DNA of 64,000 nt from Lunularia cruciata (lineage: Eukaryota > Streptophyta > Marchantiopsida > Lunulariales > Lunulariaceae), in NCBI GenBank assembly GCA_948567375.1, contig CAOYZS010000005.1:558001-622000 (forward strand), in the 5' to 3' direction. The translations under genes and the position numbers were made by a program. Shown here piece after piece: positions 11,401-26,400 of this stretch (its first letter is position 1; every line of letters begins with the position of its first letter). Under the pieces are notes generated by a model, which saw nothing but the letters and a program-made list of their open reading frames with translations, was not told the DNA's origin and made no database searches.

Positions 11401-14400
11401 GAAAACTGCAGCTCTGCACGGGGAGGGGACGAGTCAATGGGAAAAGCAGAGGTGAAGTGAATTAAGGTGAAGGTGAAGTATACAGTGTATATATGAATTC
11501 AGAAGTCAAGTAGGACTCCCAAACAACAGTATGGTATACAGGCCTCTGGGAAAAACTACTGGTGGGCTCGAACTGGAGCTCCCCGCCTGGCAGAAAGCAG
11601 GGATGTTCTTAAGTCTCTATAGATACTAAGCCCATGATAAGCATGGAAATTTTTTCATTTGTAAGACAGAGCGAAATCTAACAAAGAACAACGAATTGGG
11701 CATGCACTTTAACACGGGAATCCACTAAATCATCTAAAATGGGAATCAACCCAACCCTAAAGTAAAGACATAGAGGAAACAACAGCTGAAGCCGTCTGAA
11801 GAACAGGGAATCCAGAATCCACTAAGTGCATATGAAGTGTAGATGAAATATAAGCATGAATAACCAAAATGAAGTAAAGACATAATGGATACATTTGATA
11901 AGTAGCAATTTACAGATTACTAGTATACATCATGAATAATAAGCAACTAGAATCATGTCATAGCATGCATGTAAGGCCAAAAACTTCCTCAACCTCTAAT
12001 GGTAATGCGCAATAGTAGGTAATAGTCGTTCGAAAAAACGGAGCATCCAATGAGTGACTGACATAACTGTAACTGTAACTCAAGTAATGAAGCACGAAGA
12101 AACTAGTGATCATTAGACATTAACTTTAAATCTTGTGATATCAAAGCAGATTCATAGAGCAACTTTTTCTTCAACAGGAACTCTTAACGACCACAAATAA
12201 AAACGTGAGAGAAATTTATAGAAGCCAATGTCTCACCTCCCCTCAGTCCACCGTACATGAAGATAAGATCACCAACAGCAGCTGCCGCATGCCGGCATCG
12301 TCTTGTGAGTTCACAAGATGCTTCTCCTCCTGCAGCATCGGCACTATAACGTCCAGTGCGGGGACTTGTGACAACTGACTTCCTATCGCACCAAACTCCA
12401 GCTGCTGTATCGAGCACTGGTTGCAGAGAAACAAGACAACGAAAAGGCTTAACGAACACCCTTTACTTCTGATTCCAAGAAGAAATATTCAACTTGTCAA
12501 ACTCGTTACTATTCAAGGGCAAAATCTGGAAACTCGAGATGGTCTAGATTTGGCGTCTAACCTGCTACACTCGAAGCATCCTCCACCATGCGGCCACCAC
12601 CAAGAGCTCCGCCTGATACATGCAATCTTGCATTCACAAACACCTGTTGGAAGCGTATCCAAAGGGAAAGATGAGCACTAAAAAGTATATAACTACATGG
12701 TGAGAGTGAGCAGGTCTGAAATGGAAAAAGAGTTCCTCTTATCGCAACGTGCTTCAAAGTCTATGGAGTTGATAAGACAGCAATTCTTCAAACTTACCGC
12801 AGCATGTTGATAACGAGGAGAAGGTGATACACCAGGAGCAATAGCCCATTCCCACCTCCCATCTCGATGTTTCGCAAGTCCATACGCACTAGCAAGGGGC
12901 TGATAATTTCCACCCAAGGAAATAAAAGTTCAACCAGTAAACAATCAACACTGACTAAAAATGATATGTCTCAACTCATTTCATCATTCGCAAACCCTGT
13001 GCAATAACGAAGGATGAACCAAAATCTCCAGATATCCGGGGAAAGCTATCCCAAACGTCAAAACAAAAGTGGTCTTCAGGCGTATAGTACATTAAACGAC
13101 ACCGGCGATGGTTGGTAAAAGTGGGGATTGGGGAGGATAACTTAAAATAGACTTCCTAATATATAGGAAATTATAGCAGAAGCTGCTCGCTGAACGGAGG
13201 ATCGTGGACATTAACTGCATATGAAGTGAATATGAAATGCAGTATGAACATGTGCAAACCGAAATTAATTCCCCCCGAGGAAATGGAAATTAAGTGAATC
13301 TAGCAGTATGAAGTTAAGCAAAAGTGAAGTCATCAGTAGCACCTGCAGAGACCTAGTATACATCGTGTAATAAACTACATACGAGACTGCCTAATATATA
13401 GGAAATGATACCAGAAGCCGTTTGAAGAACAACGGGGGATCCAGAACCCACTAATTGCATAGGAAGTCCATACGAAATGTAAGGTGAACGTGTGCAAATC
13501 GAAATGTGTAAATTATAATGAATAGCAACTAAGGAAATGGAAATTAAGTGTACGAAGGCAAGGCAAAGTAAAGACATGATTGAAATAACTTGTGGGTAAC
13601 ACCTGAAGAGAACTAGTATAGATCATGCAACAACAAGAAAGACGCGACTGATTAAGCATCTGAAATATAAAGTCGGGGAGGGAGGATCCATGAAACAGAG
13701 ATCGAGCTAAAAGCAATATACAAAACATTAGTTGACGATGGGTGGAGTGGAGGTCGAACTGGAACGAATGGATACAGAGAAATGAGGACAGAAGCCATTC
13801 GATGAAAGGGGGATCCAGAACTAATTGAATGCAAATGCTATGCACGATATGTAATGTAAACAAGATACAGAACATCTGGTCGAATTAAAGTATGAGTAAT
13901 TGTAAACTGGAAGCAATGAAATAGCAACAACTACATCCTAGTTGCATGCATTGAATAAACAGAAACAGGACACCTGAACCGGACACATCGAATGAAAGGC
14001 GAAATAAATGTCACTAGGGAACAATTTAATAGCAACACGCATATCTGAGATGCTTGTATCTAAGAAGCGGAGACAGAACACCCACATGAGTAGAGAAATA
14101 AATACAACAGGAAGAAATGGCAACAAAAAGAGCCAAATTACAGCGATTGAGATAAACAGGAATCGAGGGACAAGTAGAAGTCTGGAAAGCGCAAGTCAAC
14201 AAAGATCTGAGAATCAGGAAACGAAGATCGTGGAAGGTGTAAGAGTCAGAGCACCGGAAGTATGAAGTCGTTCTGAGAATGAGGAAAGACTAGCAAGGTG
14301 TCAAAGGACTGGATATAGGTAGATGAGAGCAGCAGCCGTTCTGGGAACGGGTGATCCGAAACTCATGAAATGCGAATGTCCGGTAACCAAGACGTAATTT

Positions 14401-17400
14401 ATGCACAATGCTAGAATAGTGATAAATCCAGAAAGTAGAATGCATCTAATGTAACCTGAACCAAAGGCATAATTGCAACAAATTGAGAATAAGATATATC
14501 TAAAGGACTAGTGAACAACTTGAAATTGATAACAGCTATGCAAACATCTCCAAGAAATATAAAACGTTATGTAATTGACCATCAGTAAGCTGTGCGTGAA
14601 CGATGAAAATTAAAACCTAGGCTGGAGTCGTGTAGGAACACTGTCGACACTGAGGTCAAACCATGAATCAGGCAAGGTGCGAAGGAAAAATAATAGGGAG
14701 GGTAGCTGGGGAATAGAGGAGTGGAACAATGCGAGAGCTTATGGATGGTGCTGCTGCAGAGACATATCAAAGTGTAACAGGGCAACAAGAGCGAAACGGA
14801 AGAGAACAGGATATAAAGTATATCGCAACAAGCGCTATGGATGCTTGAGTCCTGAGACACTAAACAGCAAGGGAAACAGCAAAGGACTGGATATATTATA
14901 TTGCAGTAAAGGCTATGGACGCCTGAGTCCTGAGAAACTAAAACAGCTGAGGGAAGCAGATGGCGGTCATGGTAAGCCTCCACAAACACATGCGACTTCA
15001 TCAGTGCCTCACGCAGTGTCAAAGTAGCGGAGCAAGGGTCAGTACCCCTCATACTGAGTTTCTGCTCCAAAACTCCTGAGTGCCAAGGTAAACTCAATTG
15101 CTTTTGACAATGTAGCTCAAAATAATCAACAGCCGACGGAAGGCAACAGATAAGAACAAATGAAGCTTAAGTTCCCCCAAAAGAGCAAAAATAGGAAAAC
15201 GCACAATGTAACCAAAAACAAAATAGTCAGCAAGCAGAGGAAGAAAATAAAAATGAAGGCAGGAGAGTGTGAGGGATTCGAGACATACCTTGAAAACGCT
15301 CGTTCAGAGAAAGGAAGAAGCTCGTTCAGAGGGAATAAGAGAAGGAAAATCGAGGGCTCGTTCAGAGGGAAGAAGAGCAAAGCGTTACAGGACTGGATAT
15401 TGATAATATCACAGCATGTGCTATGAACACATGAGTCCTAAAACCATAAACACAGAGGGAAGCAGAATGGCGGTCATAGTATGCCTCCACGAAAGCACAA
15501 ACGACTTCATCAGTGCCAAACGGAGTGCAGAAGTAGCTGGGCAAATGCCAGGACTGCGCATACCGAGTTTCCGTTCAAAAGCTCATGAGTGCCAAGGCAT
15601 AGACTGGATAGAGGACTGGATATAGGTAGATGAGAGGACTGGATATATTGGTATATGAGAGCAGAAGCCGTTCTGGGAACGGGTTATCCAGAACTCATGA
15701 ACTGCACATATCCGATAAACAACATGTACTTGAATCACAATGCTAGAGTAGTATTAAAGCTTATATGTAAAATGCATCAACCTGCAGCAAAGGCATAAGT
15801 GCAACAAAGTAACCTGCAGCAAAGGCATAAATGCAAGAAATTGAGAATACCGGACTGCCAATAGACAGAAAAGCACATGAAATCGACAGCAGCAATGCCA
15901 ACGTTAGCAAGGGATAGAAAGCTTGATGTAGGAGTCTGCCAGTAAAAAAATTAATCGAGAGCAGCACTGCAACCGATAGCGAGAGGAATAGGAAACGTGC
16001 TGTAAGAGCCCACCAGGATGCAGTGCATGGATGAAGCGAGGGGCATAGGAAACTTGCTGTAAGAGCCCACTAGGATGCAGTGCGTGGATGAAGATGAAGA
16101 ACGAGGGATAGAGTTGGGTAAGAACACAGTAAACACTAGAGGTCGAGGCAGGAAGCAGGCAGAGATCGAAGGGAAAAGACTAGGGAGTGAAATAGTAGGG
16201 GAATGGAAGAGTGGAACAAAACAAGAATGCTCGAAGGATGTGGCTGCAGAAATGGGTCGAAATGTAAGAGTGTAGCTAGAGCAAAGCATAAGAGGACAGG
16301 ATATATAAAATATATCACACCCAGCACTATGGACACTGGAGTCCGGAGACGCTAAACAACTGAAGGAAGCAGAAGGCTGCCATAGTAAAACCTCCACGAT
16401 ACACCAACGACTTCATCAGTGCCTCACACAGTGCCGGAGTAACTGAACAATTGTCAGTACTCCTCGTCCCGAGTTTCTGCTCGAAAACTCATGAGTGCCA
16501 AGGCAGGAGGAGGAGGACTGGATATAGTATATCACTACATGCACTATGGATGCATGAGTCCTGAAATGCTGAAACAGCCAGAGGAAGCGGAAGGCAGCCA
16601 TAGAAAGCCTCCCCAAAAGCCCATACGACTTCATCAGTAACAAATGTAGTGCCGCATTAGATGGGCGAATGTCAGTACTCCTCAAACCAAGTTTCTGTTC
16701 GAAAGCTCATGAGTGCAGAAGGCAAACACGGTTGCTTCCTAAGGTGTCACTCAAAAGTTAGTGATCAAAATGAGAGAAAAAAAAACTGAGAAAAGATTGT
16801 TGGAAAAGAAATAAAGTCTGCGATGTCAATGAGCAGAAGAAGAAATCTGGAAGAGAACGATACAAAAATGTGGAAGTCATCCTGAGTAATTATACAGTCT
16901 AGATAATCACAATGATTGCCATAATGAGTTCGTGCTAATTCACAGGAAAGTCTAGGATAAATCCCACATCCTTTGGCATTGTCATTCCAATACATGAAAT
17001 CCACAAAGTTATCGAGACCAGAACCTACTACTAGGAGATCGTTAACGTACCTTAGAACCTAGGACATATTGCACAACAAGTCGTAATCATACGAATCCAC
17101 TAATCTCTGAATAGAATCAAGTTCATAGGTAAAGAGGCATGGATTAGCCACAAAGACTGCACAAGATGTCCCCATTGGAATCCCTATATCCTGACGGAAA
17201 AGTTGGCTCCCGAAGGTAATATAGAGATTATCAAGAATAAACAGCATCTATCGGATAAGAGTTTCTGCATCAGCCACCATGAACTTGAGATGTTTGCCGA
17301 TGGAAGAATGTTGTTTCTGCTTTTGAGCCATCTATATTAGAATCAAGGGCTGGGATCTCGATAAGTAACACTGACTCTCTATTTAGAGTGAATCTGTAAT

Positions 17401-20400
17401 GAAATATGGATTGGATGAGTTTGGACAGCCTTGTTTTGAGGCCATCAAGGTGAATCTTTGTATAAAGACTAGTAAAATCAAAAGTTTGAAAAAGAACTTT
17501 CTCTAGGGAACCAGGAGTGTTTCTATATGCCCTTTCTTGCAGAGTAGTGTAAATTGGTCCACGGAGCCTTTGCACCTTCTCAACTAGAATAGGGACTCCC
17601 GAAGAGTCATCCAGTATCCAACTGGTATCGACTACCATTCTCGCATGCAGGAATACCTCTTTTCAGAGGTATCGAGGGAGAACGCACTATGAGCTAAGCA
17701 GGAACAATGACCTAAACGAGCAGAAAGCAAAGGAGAGGGGAGAGGTTTCCGAGGGAAGGATGACCTTGGGTGCTCAGAGAGGCCTCAGGAACTATGAAGG
17801 AAGGGAGAGTTATAGGGCGAGATGGTGTCACATGTGACATGGTGCCATGTGTCAGCCGATCAACAGAAAGGGTATTCAGTTCATGTGAGTAATTGAAAGG
17901 CTCGAAACAGAGATGTTGTGGAAACTAACTCCAGGAGGGATACACTATAACTCAATAGACTGGATAGAGTATACTATTACATAACATAGTGGCTATGCTA
18001 CTTATTACTCTACTTGTAATATCAATGTATCCTGATCAACGGGAGAGAACAGATATACCGAAACGCGAAGTAATGTAAGGAGTGTAATAAACAAGCTGTA
18101 ATTGAAGACCTACAAATCAAAAATAAACCATTCTGGGGGAAATGAAAATGACAGACTGTTCAGAACACATACAAGGGAACCATGAAACAAAACAACAGAT
18201 GTGAGTTGGGGCGAAGGGGAAGAGAGTGGATAGTCACAGATTTGAGAATGAGCGATGCGTCAAACATGAGACATGTATATATTGGTATATGAGAACAGAA
18301 GCCATTCTGGAAACGGGTTATCCAGAACTCATAATTGCAAATGTTCGATAAGCAAGATGTACATGATTCACAATGCTAGAATAGTGAAAATCCCATAATG
18401 TAGAATGCATCAAACGGGTTATCCAGAACTCATGAGGTGCAAATGATCACTGGTCAGAACAGAAGCTGTTCTGACCAGTGACTAAATAAAAAGTCAAGAA
18501 CAAGTCCTGATCCCTGAAACGGTAAACAAGCCTACAGTAAAAACTAATGGTGGGCTCGAACTAGAGCTCCCCGCCTGGCAGCAGGAACGGATGTTCTTAA
18601 ATCTCTATAGATACTAAGCCCATGAAAACCATGGATATCTTTTTCCATTTGTAAGACAGGGCGAAATTTTTCTGGATCATATGAAGAGGGCAATGTTCAG
18701 AGATAAAGCTATTTATAAGTTTCCTACAAGCTGAAAAGAATGACTTTTTGGAATTACATATCAGTCTATATCTAACACACTCCGATTTCATGATCCTAAT
18801 TTACATTTAAAGGAAATGTCTGAAAAAACGTGAGGGAGCGAGATTGTCTTGTCTTGCCTCATGCATATATTGGTATATGAGAACAGAAGCTGTTCTGGGA
18901 GCGGGTTATCCAGAACTCATGAAGTGCAAATGATCGATAAGCAATATGTACATGAATCACAATGCTAGAGTAGTGTGAAATCCATAAGGTAGAATGCATC
19001 GAATGTAACTTGAAGCAAAGGCATAATTGAAACAAATTGAGAATAACATGTGGCTAACACACTAGTAAATCACTTTGAAAGCGAGAACTCTATGCAAAGA
19101 GACTGCCAGGAATAGGTACCGCTATGTAAAAGACTGCCAGTAAGCAGTGCAGGAACTATAAAAATAAAAAACGTGGGCCTGAGTCGGATAGGAACACTGT
19201 ATACACAAGAGGTCCCATGTATCAGGCAAAGGGCGAAGGAAAAATAATAGGGAAGGAATTAGCTGGGGAATGAAGGAGTGGAACAATGCGAGAGCTATAG
19301 GATGGTGTGGCTTAGAATATATAGGTCTACGAGAACAGAAGCCATTCTGGGAACGGGTTATCCAGAACTCATGAAGTGTAAATGCTCGGTAAGCAAGATG
19401 TACACAATGCTAGAATAGTGAGAAATCCACAATGTAGAATGCATCGAATGTCAACTTGAAGCAAAAGCATAATTGAAACAAATTGACAACAACATATGGC
19501 TAACAGACTAGTAAATCACTGTGAAATCGAGAACTCTATGCAAACGACTGTGAGAAATAGGTAACACTATGTAAAAGACTGCCAGTAAGCAGTGCATGAA
19601 CAATAAAAATAAAAGACGTGGGCTGGAGTCTGGTAGGAACACTGTATACACCAGATGTCCTATGAATCAGGCAAAGAGCGAAGGAAAAATAATAGGGAGG
19701 GAATTAGCTGGGGAATGGAGGAGTGGAACGATGCGAGAGCTATAGGATGGTGTGGCTGCAGAAACCTGTAGAAGTGTAACAGGGTAACGAGAGCGAAGCG
19801 AAAAAGGACAAGATATAAAGTATATCGCAACAAGCGCTATGGATGCTTGCGTCCTGTGACGCTAAACAGCAAAGGGAAGCAGAAGGTGGCCATAGTAAAC
19901 TTCACAAAAACACCTGCGACTTCATCAGTGCCTCACGCCGTGCCGAAGTAGCTGAGCAATTGTCAGTACCCCTCATACCGAGTTGCTGCTCAAAAACTCA
20001 GGTGTGCCAAGGCAAACTCAACTTAGTATATATAGGTATAGGAGAACAGAAGCCGTTCTGGGAACGGGTTATCCAGAACTCAAGAAGTGCAAATGAGCAA
20101 TAAACAATATGTACATGATACGCAACACTAGGAGTATTAAATCCTGAGGGTAGAATGCACGGAAGGTAAGCTACATGCAAGGCTAGAGTAGTATGAAATC
20201 CCTAAGTTAGAATGCATCCAAGGTAACCTGCAGCAATGGCATAATCGAAATAAACATATTGAAACACCAGCATATATATAAGAGAAACATCATCGAATGA
20301 AAGGCGAAATAACTGTCACATGGAAACCATTAGATAGCAACTCGCATATATGAGATGCAGCCTGCAAAGAAATGGAGACAGTCCTCCCACATAAGTAGAG

Positions 20401-23400
20401 AAATAAATACAACAGGAAGAAACGGACAGCTGATAAGGATGGAGATATGAAGATGTTAAGCAAGATATACATGATACGCAACGCTGGAGTAGTATTAAAT
20501 CCCTAAGTTAGAATGCATCGAAGGTAACCTACAGCAATGGCATAATCGAAGCAAACATATTAAAGTAAATGTCACTTAGAAACCAGTAGATAGTAACATG
20601 TATCTTTGAGATGCAGCCATCAAAGATGCGGATGCCGACCTCCCACATAAGTGGAGAAAAATACATCAGGAAGAAACGGCCAACTTTAACGGATGGAGAA
20701 AAACTGGTGTCAAGAGACAAGAAGTAATCTATAAATATTGTGGGTCAAGGAAGATCTGAGTCAGGAAACTAAAATCGTGGAAGGTGTAGAAGAAAGAGCA
20801 CTGGAAGTAGAAATCGCTCAGAGAATGAGGGAAGACGAGCAAAGCATCCGAGGACTGGATATCAATATATCTCAGCAAGCGCTATGGACACCTGAGTCCC
20901 AAGAAACCAAACAACTGAGGGAAGCAGGAGACTGCCATAGTACATCTCCATGAAAACACATGCGCCTTCATCAATGCCCCACGCAGTGCCGAAGTAGCTG
21001 AGGCAGAGTCAGTACTCCTCATATCGAATTTCTGCTCGAAAACTCATGAGTGCCAAGGCAAACTTGATTGCTTCCAACAGTACCGCTCATGGTACGGGGA
21101 AAGGCTGTAACGAATGAAGCTTCAAGTCCAAACAAAAGGCAGCAACAGTAAGAATCGGAAAGGCTAAGTAACATAAAGAAGTCAACATCCTCTTGAAGAA
21201 AATGAAAACTTGAGCAGGAATATATTGGTAAATGAGAGCAGAAGCCGTTCGGGGAACGGGTTATCCAGACCTCATGAAGTGCACAAGTGCACATATTCGA
21301 TAAACAACATTTACATGAATGACAGTGCTAGTGTAGTATGAAAGCTTTAGTACAAAATGCATCGAAAAGAACCTGCAGCAAAAGTATAGGTGTAAAAAAG
21401 TAACCTGTAGCAAAGGCATAAGTGCAAGAAATTGAGAACACAGAACTGCTAATGGACAATAACGAACTTGAAATCGCGAGCAGCAACGCCAACGTTGAAA
21501 TCGAGAGCAGCAAGGCCAACGCGAGCGTGGGTTAGAGAGCTGGATGTAAGAGAGCTTGATAGTAGCAAGCATTTCGCGATTATTGCAGCAGAAACGGGAG
21601 CCTAAACTTGAGCAGGAATATATATACAGTAGATATATGAATTCAGAAGTCAAGAAGGACTCCCAAACAACAGTGTGGTATACAGGCCTCCGGGGACTGG
21701 ATATACAGGAATATGAGAGCAGAAGCTGTGCTGGGGACGGGTTATCCAGAACTCATGAAATGCAAAAGATCGATAAGCAATATGTACATGATTCACAATG
21801 CTAGAGTAGTGATAAATCCATAAGGTAGAATGCATGGAATGTAACCTGCAGCAAAGGCATAATTGAAACAAATTGAGAATAACATATGGCTGACGGACTA
21901 GTAAACAATGTGAAATCGAGAAAATCTATGCAAACGACTGCGAGAAATAGGAAACGTTATGTGATAGCCTGCCAGTAAGCAGTGCGTGAACATGGACGAT
22001 AAAGATTAAAAACGAGGGCGGGAACACTGTAGACACGAGAGGTTGAACCAGGAATCAGTCAAAGAGCAAAGGAAGAATAATAGAGAGGGAATTAGCTGGG
22101 GAATGGAGGAGTGGAACAATACAAGAGTTATTGGATGGTGTGACTGCAGAAAAGGGTCGAAGTGTATCAGGGTAACGAGAGTGAAGCTAACAAGGACAGG
22201 ATATAAAGTATATCGCAACAAGCGCTATGGACGCTTGAGTCCTGAGACACTAAACAGCAAAGGGAAGCAGACAGCGGCCATAGTAAGCCTCCGCGAAACA
22301 CCTGCAACTTCATCAGTGTCTCACACAGTGCCGAAGTAGCTAAGCAATTGTCAGTACCCCTTGTACCGAATTTCTGCTCAAAAACTCATGAATGCCAAGG
22401 CAGACTCGGTTGCTCCCCTAAAGTGTCACGCATAAGTAGTGGGAAGGTTGAAAAAACAGAAGAACCGAAATGGAAGTGTGGAAAGAAAGGGTAAGCAGAA
22501 GTGCAGGCACTGGATACAGGTGGATGAGAGCAGAAGCCATTCCCAGAACGGGTGATCCAGAACTCATGAAATGCAAATGATTGGTAACCAAGATGTATTT
22601 TATGCACAATGCTAGAGTAATAAATCTAGAAAGTAGAATGCATCTAATGTAACCTGAACCAAAGGCATAATTGCAACAAATTGAGAATAAAATATCTCTA
22701 AAGGACTAGTAAACAACTTGAAATCAATAACAGCTGTGCAAACGAATACGAGAAATATGAAACGTAATGTAATTGACCACCAGTAAGCAGTGCATGAACA
22801 ATTAAAACTTAGGTTGCAGTCGTGTAGGAACACTGTAGACACCGGAAGGAGGCCACCATGAACCATGAATCAGGCAAAGAGCCAAGGAAAAATAATAGGG
22901 AGGGCATTAGCTGGGGAATAGAGGAGTGGAACAATGCAAGAGCTTATGGATGGTGCTTCTGCAGAGACATAACGAAGTGTAACAGGGTAACAAGAGCGAA
23001 GCAAAAGAGGGCAGGATATAAGTATATCGCAACAAGCGCTATGGACGCTTGCATCCTGAGACACTAAACGGCAAGGGAAACAGAAGGCTGCCATAGTAAA
23101 CCTCCACGAAAACACATGCGACTGCATCAGTGCCTCGCACAGTGTCGAAGTAGCTGAGCAAGTGCCAGTACACCTCATACTGAGTTTCAGCTCGAAAACT
23201 TATGAGTACCAAAGCAAACTCGGACTGTACATAGTATATCACTGCATGCACTATGGACGCATGAGTTCAGAAACACTGAAAGAGGACTGGGTATTGGATA
23301 TCACAGCATGCACTGCATGAGTCCTAAAACACTAAATTTTTTTGCGAAGCTGCTTCTGAGGGAAGCAGAAAGGCGGTCATAGTAAGCCTCCAAGAAGGCA

Positions 23401-26400
23401 CAATCAACTTCATCAGTGCCTAACGAAGTAGCAGAGCCAATGCCAGTACCCCTCGTACCATTTTTCTGTTCAAAAGCTCATGAATGCTAAGGATGAGAAC
23501 CCATGAGTCCTAAGACTGCCCAATACAGCTTATAATAAAAGACATTTCTCTACCGAGTATTATCCTTGTACCACCATACTGACTAGCAATTCAGCAGCTT
23601 CTGCAAGATATATCTTCCCTACTAACAAGGTAAGTTCGAGGGGTAAAAGAGTAGATACCACACTGCTAGCATCTCTTCCACCACAAAGTAGTAAAAGGCC
23701 GTCCGATCTGGCGCTAGCTGTTGCATACCTGGAGAAAGCAAGATTTATATTCAGAACAAGATTCACGATTTGAGAGTGTAATTCATCGAGAGATCTAAAG
23801 TTGGCAGGGACAAGTTCATTCTTCGTGGGCAGAACCACGAATAGATCTTAACATCAATTGAAACTACAAAAGTTCCCAGTTACCACATAGTGCTTGAAAT
23901 AATAATAATTCCGCATCGGTTGAGAAAAATAAGTACATGCACGGTGGTGGACCATCTCCCTCAGGTTCTAATTTACGCCACTCGTAGGGCTTCGCAGCTG
24001 TATCAAGAGCCCAGACGTCTGCAAGGGGCCGCTTTCCTGAAAGTCAAAAGTTACAGGGCGAAGTTGATAGGCTAGATTCCAGATCTTGGGACAGCTGGTC
24101 ACCTACTGCCCCAATGGATAAGCTTTATGAGGTAAAGTCGAACCTCCTGAGTTTTTGCTCTTCCTCCCGAGGAGGAGGAGCAATGTTCGGCGTGGATCAA
24201 TCCATCACATCATTAGGTTGCTTAAGTTTAAAACAGATGTATTCTGATCAAGATCTTCTCTCCATACAATACAAAGGTAGTAATCCACCACCTGAAAGAG
24301 CTGGCACGCTCGTGACATCATGCATTGGAAAGGGAATTCAGTGGTAAACCGGAAGAGGGGGTCAAGTAATCTTCTGCCCCCAATCGACAATTTCACCTGT
24401 TGATGGACTAATCCTTCTGAGACGGCATCTTGTAAGTTGAGACAAAGATGGAGCAAAAACATTTAGCTTACCATCATTGCCGCTAATTGACAGGAGAAAG
24501 CGCTGGGCAACCAAGGACATTACATGGCCATATCGAGGTCCTGGTCCCGGTCCTTGCACAACAACTCTGCTCGGAGGTGAATCACATATAGTAATAAATA
24601 CAAAACCCGATACTTGAAACACATAACTCGGACACTCTTATCTTAGTCCGGGAAGAAGATTCCCCATAGCTGTCCTCACAAACACCGGTATGCGAAGGTA
24701 CAGAGGGTGGTACATGGTTTACTTGCACAAGTTAGAACTTCAAAAACGCCAACTTCAAGTGCACTCTAGACTCCATTTGGACAAAAGCGTAATCAACTTG
24801 CTCAATCCGCATGCATACCTGTGCCATCGGGGTCTTGACTGAGTGAGGTCAAGAACGTGGAGATCATCAGTGGAAAGTCCAGCAGGTCCAATACCACCCT
24901 GATGCACAGTCAAAGCAGCATATGGGAAATCTATTTGAGAATCATACTTCACACAAATACTGTCAAGAAGACTCAAGCAGTACTAATCAAATGCATCTTA
25001 AATAGCAGACACAGACAAACCCACCTGAATGACAACCATGGTACCCACTGCCGTGGCGGCATGTGCAGCTCGAGGAGAAGGTGGATCTCCTACAGGCGTA
25101 AGTCTAAAAGCACAACAGTGTGAACAAATACCGAAGCGGTTAGAAAAGACAAGCATTTTAGACATGGTACACTTGTGAAAGGAGTGAATCAATAAACTAG
25201 GTCAATGCCACGTTGGCTTTGAAGAAATGAATACCCAAGATTCGTACATGATCTAAAAGCCCGACTTAGTGAGGGGGAATGAATCTATTGGCCAAACACC
25301 TAAGGACTGTCATGGTCCTTGATAATACATTCAGAAGCCATTTCAAAAACGAGAATAAATGTGGTGTCGAGAATCAATGTCTGTCCTAGAAATCTTCATA
25401 AACAGCAATTAAACAAGCCTACACGATGCAAAGCCAAGTTCCGTATTGCAATCAGACGCTTGCAGTGGTAAAGCAAAAGGATTATATATTATTGATGCAA
25501 TGACAGGGAATGGGTGAAGGGTTTGGAGGCCTGGATAAATTTGATCCACCATGTACTATGACGCATGAGTCCAAGAATAACTAGAGCAAGTAGAACATTG
25601 TCATACTCAGTCTGCATGATAGCACGACGGACTTCATAAGTCCCCGTCCCATGTCCAGGCAGTTATAAGCAATAGCCAGTACCCCTTGTACTGAGTTTCT
25701 ATATTCGGGTACGGAAGAAGTAAGGCATTCATAGAACGGGGGATCCAGATTCCACTTAGTACTGAACCGGACACATGCATATGGGAGATGTAAGCAAGGG
25801 CCGGATGCAAAATAAAAGGAAATGCATGATAAGCAAGTAAGGAAATGAAAAGAATGCAAGATTAGAAAGTAAATATAGAGCAGAACTTATTCTAATCCTA
25901 AGAAGCACAAATGAAAATAAAATTATCCTGGAAAACGAAGGCGAGGATTGATATCATTTCTGAGTAGCATGTATATAGGAAATGAGAGCAGAAGCAGTTC
26001 CAAGAATGGGGGATCCAGTACCCACTAAGTGCATATGAAGTGCATTTGAATTGCAAGCATGAAGGTGTGCAAATCAAAATGAAAATTAAGTGAAACTAAC
26101 AATACAAAGGTAAGCCGAAGTGAAGGCAAATAGGAAACAAATCATAAGTAGCACCTGCAGAGAACTACACACATCACGTAACAATAAGCAAGACGTGGCC
26201 GATAAGCATCTTAACTAGAAAGTCAGGGAGGACCATAAAACAGAGGAACATCGAGCAAAGTGCAATCGATAAAGCATTAGTTGAGGATGGGTGGAGTGGA
26301 GCAAAGTGGGAGAGGAGTGGATCATGTCTTGGCTGGGTCGGTCCAAAGAGTGAGAGGACTGGATATTTAGGAAACAAGACCAGAAGCCGTTCCAGGAACC

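Larger units (their letters stand above)
7540..12070 (+). repeat. Modules A and B in BSL intron 10
   Basis: Module B copies lie near 7,555, 7,729, 7,929, 8,310, 8,470, 9,680, 10,330-10,460 (a local duplication), 11,775 and 12,020. Module A copies lie near 7,620-7,700 (3' piece), 7,797-7,928 (5' piece), 8,880-9,105, 10,211-10,312 and 10,888-11,130. The variant near 7,555-8,525 ends in AGAACCCACTAAGTGCATAT instead of AGAACTCATGAAGTGCAAAT, so at least two subfamilies exist. A PLE coding-end fragment lies at 11,560-11,690. Confidence 0.8.
13150..23500 (+). repeat. Array of modules A and B filling BSL intron 7
   Basis: This is the largest block. Module A copies start near 14,806, 14,884, 15,390, 16,293, 16,514, 19,807, 20,850, 22,190, 23,006 and 23,286. 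Module B copies lie near 13,163, 13,400, 13,785, 14,320, 15,640, 18,280, 18,870, 19,315, 20,035, 21,230, 21,715 and 22,520. Whole composite units (B, linker of about 550 bp, then A) can be followed, for example 19,315-20,025 and 21,700-22,430. The linkers share GGGAGGGAATTAGCTGGGGA and GGAGTGGAACAATGC. Two PLE fragments interrupt the array. Confidence 0.85.

Noticed and set aside
13150-23500. CRISPR-like array because of many regularly recurring short repeats
   Set aside because: Repeat units are long, diverged and unevenly spaced, and the gene context is plant nuclear.
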